Positions 1 through 11,727 of a stretch of DNA of 64,000 nucleotides are shown in pieces. This stretch comes from Burhinus oedicnemus (taxonomy: Eukaryota > Chordata > Aves > Charadriiformes > Burhinidae), in contig VFFE01007738.1 of assembly GCA_008921705.1 (NCBI GenBank), forward strand, positions 400,113 through 464,112. The letters are read 5' to 3'. Position 1 is the first letter of the stretch; each line of letters begins with the position of its first letter. The position numbers and the translations under genes were made by a program. The notes beneath the pieces were generated by a model. It had not been told where the DNA came from. It did not search any database and saw only the letters and a program-made list of their open reading frames with translations.

Positions 1-1759
1 TTCCACTATCAAAAAGAAAATGGAATATATAACAACAGCATTAATGTATGGAGCCAGCAGTTAGGTTAGCATTGTGGAAAGGATGTCCTGAGCAACAAGT
101 ATGAGATGTCTATCTGTGGCGCAAGAACAGTAAAACTGTGTTTCAACGTCAGTGATGACAGCTGAATTTCCAGAGCAGCACGAGTCTCTGACCTGATTCA
201 GGCTCCGCTTGTAGGAATAAAAGGAGTTTCTAAGTTACCAGTACATGGGCAGGGATACCACTTCAGGTTGTGGGCAGTTTCTTCTCATTTTTTAGCAGAG
301 ACGCTTCTAGAAAACAGTTCAATTTTCACTAAATGATCAGTCATTCCATCTCAGCTGTGTGCTATGTTATGGAGGGGGAACTAGGATACTGGGAATGAAG
401 ACGTCTGTCCTCCCCATGGGCACCATACACACCAGTACTCTCCTGGTTCTCTGCAGTGGAGCAGAGATGTAATATGAGCTTGTGTGATGGTTAGAAATCT
501 GACTGTTCTTGAGCCCTCTCCCTTAATGTTTGGCAAGTGAGGGCTGATTTACACAGTCTGCCTCCTCCTTTCTGTATCAGCCTTAATAATAGTCCGATGC
601 AAATGTAGCCCACTGCTCTCAGTGCAGCAGTGGTGATTGTGGCACTGTGGAGTAGAAGGCAGCTTTCATAAAGGTGGAAGGTTGATAGAACCTGGTAGGA
701 TGCTCTGTGCCAAGAGAGTAATAGAGTAAATCACTGAAGCCAGCACTGCTGGACTTGCTGGGTATGGAGTATCAGGGTTCACACCCCAAGCTTGAAAAGA
801 TTTGCAAAGCTTTAACTTTTCAGAATGCCTTATCCTGCTGTTGGCACGAACTGGCCATTTAAACGCATGTAATTCTTTGAAGGATCAGGGCCTTAATTCC
901 CAACAGATGAAACTGCTGCCAGAGGAAACAACTGTGTGGTGTTTAGAGATTAAGATTCAGAAGGTGCCATGCCAGTAGGGGAGGAAAAATAAAGGGATTC
1001 AGAGCTACTTAAAATGACTTCTCTTTCCATTTGAAGCACACTTCATTCTGTTTGTATGTGTTTTACAAAAATGCAAATCTGGCCAAAGAGCTGGATTCCA
1101 ATATGTACAAGATATGAATCAGAGCTTTAACACATTCCTGATGTATAAGTGTTGTAAATAAGCCGTCATATTTACCTCCCACATATTTTTTCCATTTATA
1201 CGTTTCGTGTAATTATCATAATTGTAGCAATTAAAAAGATCCTTTAAGAATAGTAGGTTTTCTCATTTAAAGTACCGTTCCCTTGTAGGGATAGTTGTAA
1301 ACATAATTGAGGAGCAAATACTGGGAAATGTTGTTATTCTATAGAAAAAAAATGCCTTATCATACTGCAATTACATAATCATGAGCGCAAGTGTATGACA
1401 AATGGCTTGGAAAAAATTGTGGGTAGAAACCACTTCCAAATAAGAAATAACCACTCATGAGTAGCGTATCTAATTGCTTATCTGCCCTACCAATCCCTAT
1501 GGAATAGATGGATAGGAAAGAATTAAGTAGTTGCTCCAGCCACTCTGAATTCAGAAGATAAAAAGGATGACTGAAAATGAGATCGAAGATAAAAACTGAA
1601 GTGTCATGAAAATACAAAAACATTTGTTCATAATATAATGTTTTGGTGACTTGATTGCAGCATAACTGCCCTCTTAGGGTGATGGTGGATACAGCTGTAG
1701 TGGACAGTTCTAAGCAAAGTTGAAACTAAGTAATACCTAAGTCAGGATAAGAAAGTGAT

Positions 1760-1783
1760 TAAATAAATAAATAAACAAACAAA
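1760..1783. repeat. (TAAA)n/(CAAA)n microsatellite
   Basis: Three to four TAAA units run directly into two to three CAAA units. It is short and may be polymorphic in length. No element body is recognisable on either side. Confidence 0.8.
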
Positions 1784-4700
1784 TTGAAATGTAAAGGAAT
1801 AAAGTACCATCTCTTTTGTGTCAAAGAAGGACTTTTATGAAAGACTTTTCTGAATAGATTCTTCAGTGGGCCACAGCAAGGTGATTCCATGTGTTCCAAA
1901 TATAGTTTTCAATTTTTTTGTTTACAGAGGCATCCAGTTACCAAAAAAACAAAGGCAAAGTGCCACTCCTGCCTTAGAAATGAAAGTTATTAGAAGTATC
2001 CTCTTCCATTTTTAGTCTGTGTACCCTGTCAGACAGCTTTTTCCTCAGGAATGTGGTTGATGACATGCAGATGACTCTCTAGAACAAGGCAAAAGAATGC
2101 TTTAGATACGATTAGAATGAACAGCTTGATTTCCAGGCATAAACTTCATACAGTGCTTGAGTAGGGAGCTCTGATTGTAATGATAGGAATGGAAGAAACA
2201 CCAGATTCCTGTCCAGAGGAAAATAGTGATCCCAACGGATTGAGTCTTCTGTGCCAGCTGGACAATGCCAGTAATGGCCATTTCCCAAAAATTGGTACAG
2301 TCACCAGCCAAGGTTCAGCCTTAGGCTGCCTCCCTGTGGGGTCAGTCAATTTTTGCACCTGGTTACCACATGGTAGTATTGGAATTGATAGAAGAAGCTA
2401 ATAGGAGTCAGCTCCCCACAGAGGATTGTTATCTTCTGTATTTTGTTAAATTCTGTTCCTAAAGGTTAAACCCATAAACCTTCTATAGCAGTATCTAGAA
2501 ACTGGGAAGAGTTTGACCGACTTCCCTGTATATCAATTGTCGAAGCTGAAAGAATCACAAATAAACATGTGCAAAAAGAAGGAAAAAAATATCCATTTCT
2601 TTCACTTCTTGTAATATTGGATAAAGGAATTCTGGGTACAACATATCATTGAACTATGTAGCTTCCTTGGGAATATGAAAAAAAAAATCTGCAAAGGAGA
2701 GAGCTGTACAAAACTCTACAGTGCTGCTGACTTCTCCACTCCCGCCTTTGATTTCAGTACCCTTTGGTTTCAAGGACCTTGGGTTTTGACTTGAGTTTGG
2801 AGGTTACATGAACATAAAATCACAATGCGAAACCGTTTTGACTACTGAGTGTCACCTGGATTAATTTCAGAACCTTGTGAAATGGCAAATTTAACATGTT
2901 TTTTCCGCCAGGGTTGTAAAATGAGCCAGCTTTATTTGTAACTGGGTATTAGGTTCAAATTCCTGTAAAATCAAAAGAGTGCCTTTACATGGTTTCATGT
3001 ATTATTGTCCACATGGTGGATTTTTATTACTGATGTCAGAATAGTTTAGGATATTTCATGTTTTCAAATGTGATGAATAGACAGAACATACTGGCCCAGT
3101 CTAGGACTGGTGCTTTCAACATAAATGTCCTGATTCACATGGTTTTAGCCGAAAGATACAGTGACACTAAAGTCAAATATTGTATGCTTCTATTCTTTGA
3201 TCTTTTGAAGTCTGGGAGTGGGCTAGAAGAAAATAAATGGAGGCAGTGCTGAGGTTTTTAACCTCATTGTTTTCTTGCTGCTCAGTGACATTGACTTCTG
3301 AGGCACTGTTCAAGAGAATGTTTGTGTTGTCAGGCACGAGAAGCTGTGTTTGCTGCAACACGAGCTTTTGCATCTTTGCCACTGAAAGAACGTCAGTTAG
3401 ACAAGGTGTTTTTATAAGTCCTTAAAGAAAAAATTCCCTCTCTGAAATTTAATGGAGTTTGATTTAAGCACCAGATAGCAGAAAAAATATTAACCTTTCA
3501 GTGTCTTTATTCTGCTGCAAACTTGTGCTTATTTTAATTGATTGCCTCATTGCATCGTTCTGTGAATAGTTGGCAGTCTCTTGTTCCTGTACCCAGCTGA
3601 AGTAAAGAAGAATTTAAGCCTGCATTTGTCAGACAAGCCTACTAGCGCTTGTTTGAGCCTCTTGTGTACAGGTCACATCAGCTAAGCTAATCTCTCTAAT
3701 GTGATGGAAATTACTTCACCTGACAAAATCTGCTTTTGGCAAGGTTACCAGAATGAAAAGTGAGGGAATGTGAAATTATGAATAGAGGCTGCAAACATGT
3801 GTCTCTAAATAGTTAAAGGAACTCGTGCTGTAAAGAAGAATGAAAAGGTCGGACTGCATGAGGGGCCAGGGAGAGGAAGCCAGGCAATTTTAGATCAGCA
3901 TTGTGCTGATTTTGGGGATAGCCTCATACCAAAGTGTTCAGCTAGAAACAATACATGCCTGATTTCAAGCATTGTGCTTTCCTCCAGCTCTCAGGAGTCC
4001 AAATGAATTCAAGAGAAGTGTGTGGTTCTTTGGTGCAGCACCACCAACAGAGCCAGTCAAAACCAGTGTCACTTTGAAAAACTGGCTCAGGTGTTATTAT
4101 AAAAACAGTGTGTGAACACTGGGTGGTTTCAGAATAATAAAAGAGAATAAAAGGAGTAAAGAACAAGAATAAAAATGGCTTAATGCTTCAGATTTCAATG
4201 TACGAAATTACATATAAATGCCAAGTACATCCCTATTGAGATGCAAATATTGTGTCTGGGCAAAGCGAGGCAACTTCTGCTTTCTTGAGGGACTGCAAAG
4301 GCTTTTCAGTCTATACTGCTGGCCAGAGTAGCTTTGATGATAACATGAATGTACATGCTGTTATAATTTGTCTGTTGTCCACTGATGAGTGCCAGAAAGC
4401 CTAGAGTACAAGTCAGTCCTGCTCATACTATCCTCCATGTCTGTCTTTCATCTGTTCCAGAATACTCAATACTCAAAGTGCTGTGTGGCAGGAGAAAAGG
4501 GCTGGGGAAAATTTCTTTCCCTAGGGAATGGTTGGGAGAAGCTCCAAGGATGATTTAATTCTTTTTGTTCTGCAATTGTAGTGTCCATCGGCAGCTTGAT
4601 CTTGCAATGGGATTTTTCTTTTTGTCTATGATGTAGAAAAATCAAGTTCCATAAGATGATTTATTTGTTCATTTGTTGGGATATTTTGTTATTTCCAGTT

Positions 4701-7700
4701 ACAGCTGAGAAGGCAACACATGCGATGATAGTTTGATGGTTTGATGCATGGGGAAATGTACAGATCAATACTTGGCTCTGCAAGTCAGGAAGGTTCCTGC
4801 TGAAGAAGATTGAAAATCCATTTGTTTAACTTCTTCATATCAGATAAGTGACTGTTCCATGATCTAACAACTCCCAAATAGGTATGTAAAAAGGCATGCA
4901 GGAGAATCACAGATGGTACATATTGTTCGGTGTCTCTACATAGTATTTTAGTAGGTAAACATATAAACCTTCTGAAGTGATGAGAGTTCTTGTGACTTCC
5001 ACTAATGTGGCAGGAAGCCCGGTGTGGTGCACCACCCTCTCAGCAGCGCTTGGCCTCAGTGTCATGCCAAATGCGTATACAGGTTCCGGCTGATTCAATT
5101 CACAGGCAAATTTCCATCTGTCTGTTGAATTCTGGATAGAAATTCCAGTAATAGTAGCATGCAGTAAATAGACAGCAACAATTCTTGAGACAGTTTTGCT
5201 GGAAGTGCCTGAATATTGGGATTATAGAATTAGACAAAGGGTTATTTTTTCATTTGACTTAATAACCCTCCTTTTTGAGCGTGTAGCTAAGAAAGGCAGA
5301 CAGGAGAGTGAATTTCATCAGATGCTATAAATACAAAGGTGTGACTCCTAAGAAAACTTTTACAAGAACTGCTGTATTAGTCCAGCACTGAGGTCCATCT
5401 TGTTTAATATCCTATCTGCAGTTACAACCAAAGACACCCCAAAAAAAGAATGCCATAAATAGACTACGTATAGTTATTCTTCCCTGCTTCCAATTTCTGC
5501 CGACCAGTGATCTGGGGATGGGGAAAGAGAGTTGATGTTTTTGGCACTTTTGATGAAGGAAATGTGATGTTGACCTACTTCTTCTGTTAAGGACATTGTA
5601 TTTTCAGCTTGCTTGCAGTTTTGTTGGAAAAGTTCAAAGGTTAGAAGTGTATAGACAATTAAAGGTTAGAACATTGACCTTGAATTAAGCAAAAGGAAAC
5701 ATGGGTCTTTACAGATTGCTAATGTAATAGTGCCACACTTATTTCTGCTGGCATTGTTAAAAACTAAGCAGACAAACCCTCCCTCTCCCAAAACTGCAGA
5801 GTGCATAATTCCCAGTATTTATATTTATGCTTCCTGAAGACTCTAAGTTCCCTTATTAATGATGCTGAATTCAATGTATATTTTATAAGTCTTTTCTAGC
5901 TAAAGATCACCTGTGTGCTTGATTTCTGGGTCTTATTTTACCGACATTTTTTGATATAGTTCAAGCAAGTTCACCTGTTTTACTGCCCAGTCTTCTGTAA
6001 CACTTGCATGGTTTTTCCAATAAGATGTTCAGAATTCCCTGATTCTCTGAGGGTATTTGAAAGTAACATAAACTGGTTGCACGTGTCACATATTAGGAAG
6101 TGCATAGTATTTTGTATATCTAGGACAATAACTGTGCTAATACTATCTATTAATCATTTTGCAATAGCTCCAAGGTACCTCTGTAGAAGACCAGAGCTTT
6201 TTTCCTGCTACATGCAGTAAAATTTTAGCGAAAACTGCACGTATTTGTTTTTCTTAAATCACAAACAGTATTTAGCCATTGCATTCTTGTGGGTACTCTG
6301 TGTCTTAAACAGCAAAGGAATCCATTTTCAAGTATTTTAATGCTGTTCTATGATTTACTATTTCTCTCTCTCTTTTTGTAGGGCTTTCTTAATCTTACTG
6401 CTTTTTACTGTCTGATACAATAACTACTGCTTCATTTTGAAGGTGAAACTAGCAGGACCAATCAATCAAAAGTATCAATATTTTTTCTATATGTTAATTT
6501 TTCTGTTTGTTTATAGATTAGAGACTGAGACATGTTTTGCATTCAGCCTCTGTTTCTATTTTGATCCTAAGGCTCAGTACTTCTCAGGAGTCCTATCTTT
6601 GTTCCTTTGCTGTTTCTTGCCCTGAATGGATTTTCAGGTTGTGGAAACAGGCGTGGAGAGTCAGTATTAAACGTGTGATTAGACCATCATTCTTTTCAGT
6701 TCTGCTGATGTCCTCCTCTCTTAGAAAGTGAAGACATGTAAAGAACACATGATATCAGAAAAAAAAAAAAGCACCCGAACAACTGTAAAAATGCATGGTT
6801 TTGTTGGTTTTCTTTTAAAGTATGAAGAACAAATGAGGCTGATATTACATCATTATCAGAGTTTTAGTCTGGGCAATCAACAGTTTGTCAAATGTTTGCA
6901 TTTGATTGGAGTATCATCTGCCCTACAAGAGCATGAAAGAATGTATATCTTTGTAAAGGAACTGTAAAGTAGGTGTGAATCAAAGGGACTTCCTAGCATT
7001 ATATTTACATCTGATAGCGCTAGAGCAGCAAACATATAGCAGAACCAGCAGATGGACATAACTGACTATCAGTCTGATTTTCTGGGGTTGTAACCCTGAA
7101 AAATTAAAACATTAAAGAGAAAATTTTCATGAGATTTTTGTGTATCTATAAACAGCTCTTAAGTATTATTATGTACAATTAATAGTTCAGGTCAAGGATT
7201 TGTTGCAACAGACATATCCAGCTCAAAGTAATTCCCTATAGTGTAGGTGAAACATCTGAATAATAATGTGCATGTGTGTGGAGCATTTACCTTGTCTGTT
7301 AAACTTGTTAAATATACCTAAATTCAGATTTCTTATTGGTGTACTTGGACTCTTAGGACCGTGACTTTTATTTATTTAGCTTTATGATAAGAAGGATCAT
7401 TACATAGCCTTCAGTGTTTCTTGAGCATGCAGAAAACACCACTATTAGAAAGATACCTTTACAAGTGTAAAAGGCACATCCCCCGTTCACTGTAAGGGAA
7501 TAACCTATATAAGTGTGCAAAAAACCACGATGAAGCTTTGTGAAAAGGGGTCCTGTCACCCTGGGAGGAAGCCATGGTGCTTTGCTGGGCCTTTGCTTCC
7601 TCCCCATCTGCAGCATCCATCCCTCCCAAAGTAGACGTTGTACTCTCTTAGGTAAGGAAGGAAAATTGACTCGGCCACCTACCTCAGCTGACACAGTACA

Positions 7701-9057
7701 ATTAGCCCTGCTAATGAACCATCAAAGTATCACAAACTTGATATTTAATGGCCACAGCCATTGCTAAGACTTTTCCAGCAGGATGCTTTCTAAAAGATCC
7801 TGGCTGTTGCCATGTCCCTTGGACGTGACTATGAGGAGACATCTCCTGGTCAGATGGTAATAACCGTCCTACTACAAGGGGTCCATCAGCAACCTTTCTA
7901 CCCTTGTGAAAGCAACGCCCTCATCAGAGGGACAGGCTAGAGTTTAAACATCACAGCATCATTGTTAATCCTGTAAAGTATGTCAGTTCACAGCTGTATT
8001 TTATACAAGTGTATAAAAGGGAGCAACATATACCATTTGTCTCCAGCTGCCGGAGAGCCTGGATATGACAGTAGTCGAGCAAATCCAGGGCGATGAAGGG
8101 CTTCAGGGAATGACTCGTAGCCTCACTTGTTGAGATTGAAGGAGACCATGGCATATGTCTTATAATTTTCTGAGTAAAATATGATGCCCTAATGTTGTGC
8201 TAATATGTAGGAAAGCATTATTACTCATGTCACAGTGATCTTCCACTCAGCTGGATGAAAAGGATTTTGAGAAAAGAGTATCTCTGATTGAGGGCTGATA
8301 ACAAGACACATTATTCTGGCTAAAATTTCTATTACTCAAAATAGAGATTTTCTACTAATCAAAAAAATGCATCAATATATTTCATTTTAATCTTTATTTT
8401 TATCACATACTAAGCAAAGTTTAGATTGTGATCTGCTTTGAATATAGGATTCTGAACTACTTTATCTTTTCACTATACAGGAATAAAAAGTATGTTTTGC
8501 CAGAGGTTTGGGGCTTTTTCCTCCTCTTTTTGGGTAGCAATTTTTATGCGAATAAAATTAATCTAAATGCTGAGAAATATTAATGGCATATGCTGACATT
8601 TAAAGAAATAAAAATCAAATCCTTCTTTGGAAGAAGCACAGTGAAATCAGTGGAGATTAATTAATAGGAATTAACTCGGCCCAGTGAATCTTGAGGGAAT
8701 AAGTATTCAAAAAGAATATCCCAATAACCTTAATTTAAGTAGATCTGGGCACAAAATTAATTTTTAATTTCCCAATAAATTCTATAAATTTTTTTGGTCC
8801 TGAATTGGAATTATTAATAATAAAATAATATATTTTCTATCCAACAAATTTAAACTATTGGGGGGAATTAATTGAAACATTTTTGCAGGATAAGAATAAA
8901 ATATTTAATTAAGTTTTGTTTTTCAAGACTTTGGTTCTTAAAAAACTTTAAGCTGTATGTTTTTGTGTAAATAATTCAAAAAGAAAAATGAAAATATCTG
9001 TTTTAAAGTGGTCCTTTTTTTTCCAGATACAATTTCAACAGGATTAACATTGGTGTT

Positions 9058-9072
9058 TATATATATATATAT
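9058..9072. repeat. (TA)n dinucleotide run
   Basis: About seven uninterrupted TA units inside a very AT-rich block. It is a simple repeat with no further function visible. Confidence 0.8.
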
Positions 9073-9560
9073 TTTGTTAATACTGACATTTCTGATCAGT
9101 TTTTTTTTTAAGCTTTTGGAGATTTAGTGTCTGGATTTGATTATACAAACCAATCAGGTCTGAGCTCTAATTTAGAGCTTTTAGTTCTGTTTATAGAATC
9201 TGTCAAAGAAAAATTGACCATAAATTCACACTTTTGGAAATAGAACAATTATTTTAGGAACCTTGACCTCTGAGATAATGGGCCAAGTTTTCAGCTGATG
9301 TCAACTGATGTCACTTCACAAAAGAAAAGTCTCTGACCCAGAGTTGATTAGGGTTTGGGATCCTGGAATTTCCACTAAATGTTAGTGGATTTTCTGATGA
9401 AACCTCTTTATTGCTCAAGAGTTGGTTGTAATTCATATAAATATACGCTCTGTCAAAAAAATAAAATGAATGATTTGGCACAGAAGTGCAGTTACAGTAA
9501 TAAATGTCACAGACTTCATTCTCCGTGTAAAAGGAAACATGCAATCAATAATGTCTGCCG

Positions 9561-9818
9561 CAGAAGTTCTCAGACTGTGGTCCATGGAGCCCTTGCCTGT
9601 GGTCTGGGGAGAACCAGCTGGTCAAAGGGAGCTGACTCTCCTGGTTTCAAGCTGACAAAAGACATTAAAACATAACTGAAATAAATTACTCTCCTTTTGC
9701 TTCTGAGCAGTTGCTGCAGTTGCCACAGGCTTATTATGCAGTCACAAACAGTAAAGGGGAAAAATATCCGCGAGCTTGTGTGTCAGCATTGCTGACTGGA
9801 AAAGTGTGAGGACTTCTG
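9561..9818. mobile_element. hAT-like MITE, non-autonomous, decayed
   Basis: The element starts with CAGAAGTTCTCAGACT and ends with a stretch whose reverse complement is CAGAAGTCCTCACACT, so 14 of 16 terminal bases match as inverted repeats. These ends resemble the CAGTGGTTCTCAAACT-type termini of Charlie/MER5-like hAT elements, known from amniote genomes. The 258-bp body has no transposase frame, so this is a deletion derivative that would have needed transposase from elsewhere. No convincing 8-bp target duplication remains (flanks GTCTGCCG and TACTTTCA), which suggests an old insertion. The inverted ends are seen directly; the superfamily is inferred from end sequence alone. Confidence 0.62.
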
Positions 9819-10260
9819 TACTTTCAGGCCACCTTTGTTTATGCTGATGAGATTTCATTTTCTAACACTTAAATCCCAAACTGAAATTGCTCTATATTCT
9901 TATTAGCTCACTGAAGCTTAATAAGCTCGTTGCAGAATCAGGCTGCAAGGGGCTTCATTTATAAATGAACATGTTTTTTCCCTGTGGAAGACTTCATGGA
10001 TCCTTGTTGTCAGAAGTTTTAAGGGTGTCTGTAAACACAAAAGGGTTCTTTTTCTAATGAATTGCCTTCCTCCTTGTCCTTTATTTTCTACATTGGCTAT
10101 CTATAAAAGAAGTTGTTTCTACCACTGGGTGAAGCTAAGTCATATCAGGCTGATAAACCATCCAACAGAAAGCTGAGATATGTTATCACCAAAGATGATG
10201 TGACTGCTTTTGCTGCTTCTGAGAGCATTACCCACTTTCACTGCCCTGAGTGAAACCAGG

Positions 10261-10282
10261 AAAAAAAAAAAAGGGGGGGGGG
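10261..10282. repeat. A12 followed by G10 homopolymers
   Basis: Twelve A are followed directly by ten G on the plus strand. Such G runs are hard to sequence, and both assembly gaps in this window sit beside longer ones. The true length here may therefore differ from what is shown. Confidence 0.85.
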
Positions 10283-11700
10283 ATGTGTGCGGGCGGAGAA
10301 AAGAAAAAAACTTAAATAGAAAGCATAAGTGTGCATGGACATCACATCACCAGTCTCAGCATCCAGACTGGAAGAAGTTAGGTGCTCAAGTCTAGACTTC
10401 TCAATTTCCAGTGGACCCTAAATAAAGATTATCATGGGTGGAGCTCTGTTCTCGGCATTTGCAGTTTCCATACCCAGGTGTATGAACAGCCAATTGTTTC
10501 CATTATATCCATTTCCCCTATATTAAAGAATTTGACATTAGCTTCTGCATTTGCATCTTCCCCACTGTTAGCAGGGTTCTGCGAGCATTGGATGCTGTGA
10601 ATCATTAGCTGACCTACTTTTTATCAGCTTTTATCTGGTGCCTTCTGGCTTCTTCAGAATATAAGCTTTTCTCTATGTATGCCTCTCTCACTTTCTCTTT
10701 CTCTCGCTTAATTTTCAAAGATGTTTTTCTCCAAAATATTAACACGAACCAGAGGGACAACAACATCAAAGTCACCATATGTTTCTTCTTTGTTTTTCCA
10801 GTTTTCATTACCCTTAGGTAGCGTTTTGAAATGACTAGTTTGTAAAGATAAGTGAGGTTATAAGCAAAATATCGTAAGGTAAGTTATTTTGGAAACAGAA
10901 GTAGTTTGTGGTTTTAATACTGGCTTCATGGAGAGGATCACCTGTACAGACCTAGGGCTCAGGTTGTGTTGACTCTGTAGTCCTAGGGCTGATGGTAGTT
11001 TATGTAGATGCTGGTCTTTATAAGTTGCTGGTATCTGAAAAGGCTTTTTCTCTGCAATAAATAATTCTGTTGGTTCAGTGTGTTAATGTTGTTAGTAAAG
11101 CTCCTACATATGGCTGTCTAATGCATCCTATTGCAAGAACTTGTTATCAGGGTTTCTTAGCTTTTTAAAACTTCAGCCGCTCAGTCTGAAAATTGCCTTG
11201 TCAGGTATCTGCCTGAGGCTGTATTTTTCCAGTGTCAACCAGAATGATTCAGCTGTTTCAAAGAGTGAATTTAGTAGAAAATTTTCTCCTCCATGAATAT
11301 ACAGGTTAAGACAGGCTAGGACCTACATGCTTTAGAGTAGGCACTAGAAACTTAGCTAAAGTGTTGCCCTGATGGCAGAGAAGTACCTTCTCTTGTCTTC
11401 ACTAGAAAAAATTGTTTAGTTCTTTAAGTTGTGAATCTAGGAGGGAAAAGAAAATCAGGACATACTAACCTTCATGCAGGCTACACAGATCTTGTTCCAG
11501 CCCAAGGCACCAGGAGCAGAAGAAACCGTTCCCTTGCCTTTTGTAATGTGAGGTATTGGTGGAAGAAAATACTGGAAAGAGACTTTTTAGAAGGGAAGAG
11601 AGTAAAACTGAAAGCTTGTGAGGGAGAGGAGTTGTTACTGGAAACTAGAGGTCAGAAAGAAGACAAGCATTAGCTGGACAGAGAAACTAGGATGGAAATT

Positions 11701-11727
11701 GGGGGGTGGGGGTGGAATAGGGTAGGG
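11701..11727 (+). other. G-quadruplex motif
   Basis: Four G runs of 6, 5, 3 and 3 bases are separated by loops of 1, 7 and 2 bases, which satisfies the usual G3+ N1-7 pattern. The motif lies within a purine-biased block of roughly 200 bases (about 11560-11770). Folding is an inference from the pattern. Confidence 0.6.

Larger units (their letters stand above)
1..9560. other. Unique non-coding DNA, no gene seen
   Basis: No open frame here exceeds about 108 codons, and none resembles a protein I know. The block is AT-rich, most strongly from about 8330 to 9240, where ATTA and TAATTA cores are frequent. It contains a short TAAA/CAAA repeat at 1760-1783 and a TA run at 9058-9072. A pyrimidine tract ending in TAG at 6361-6381 looks like a splice acceptor, but the sequence after it has stops in all three frames. 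I see no recognisable transposable element. The block is best read as intergenic or intronic. Confidence 0.6.

Noticed and set aside
6361..6441. Splice-acceptor-like tract ending TTTTTGTAG, then an AAG/GTGAAA donor-like site about 60 bases on
   Set aside because: The segment between them has a stop in each of the three frames, so it is not a coding exon; pyrimidine tracts are common in this DNA.
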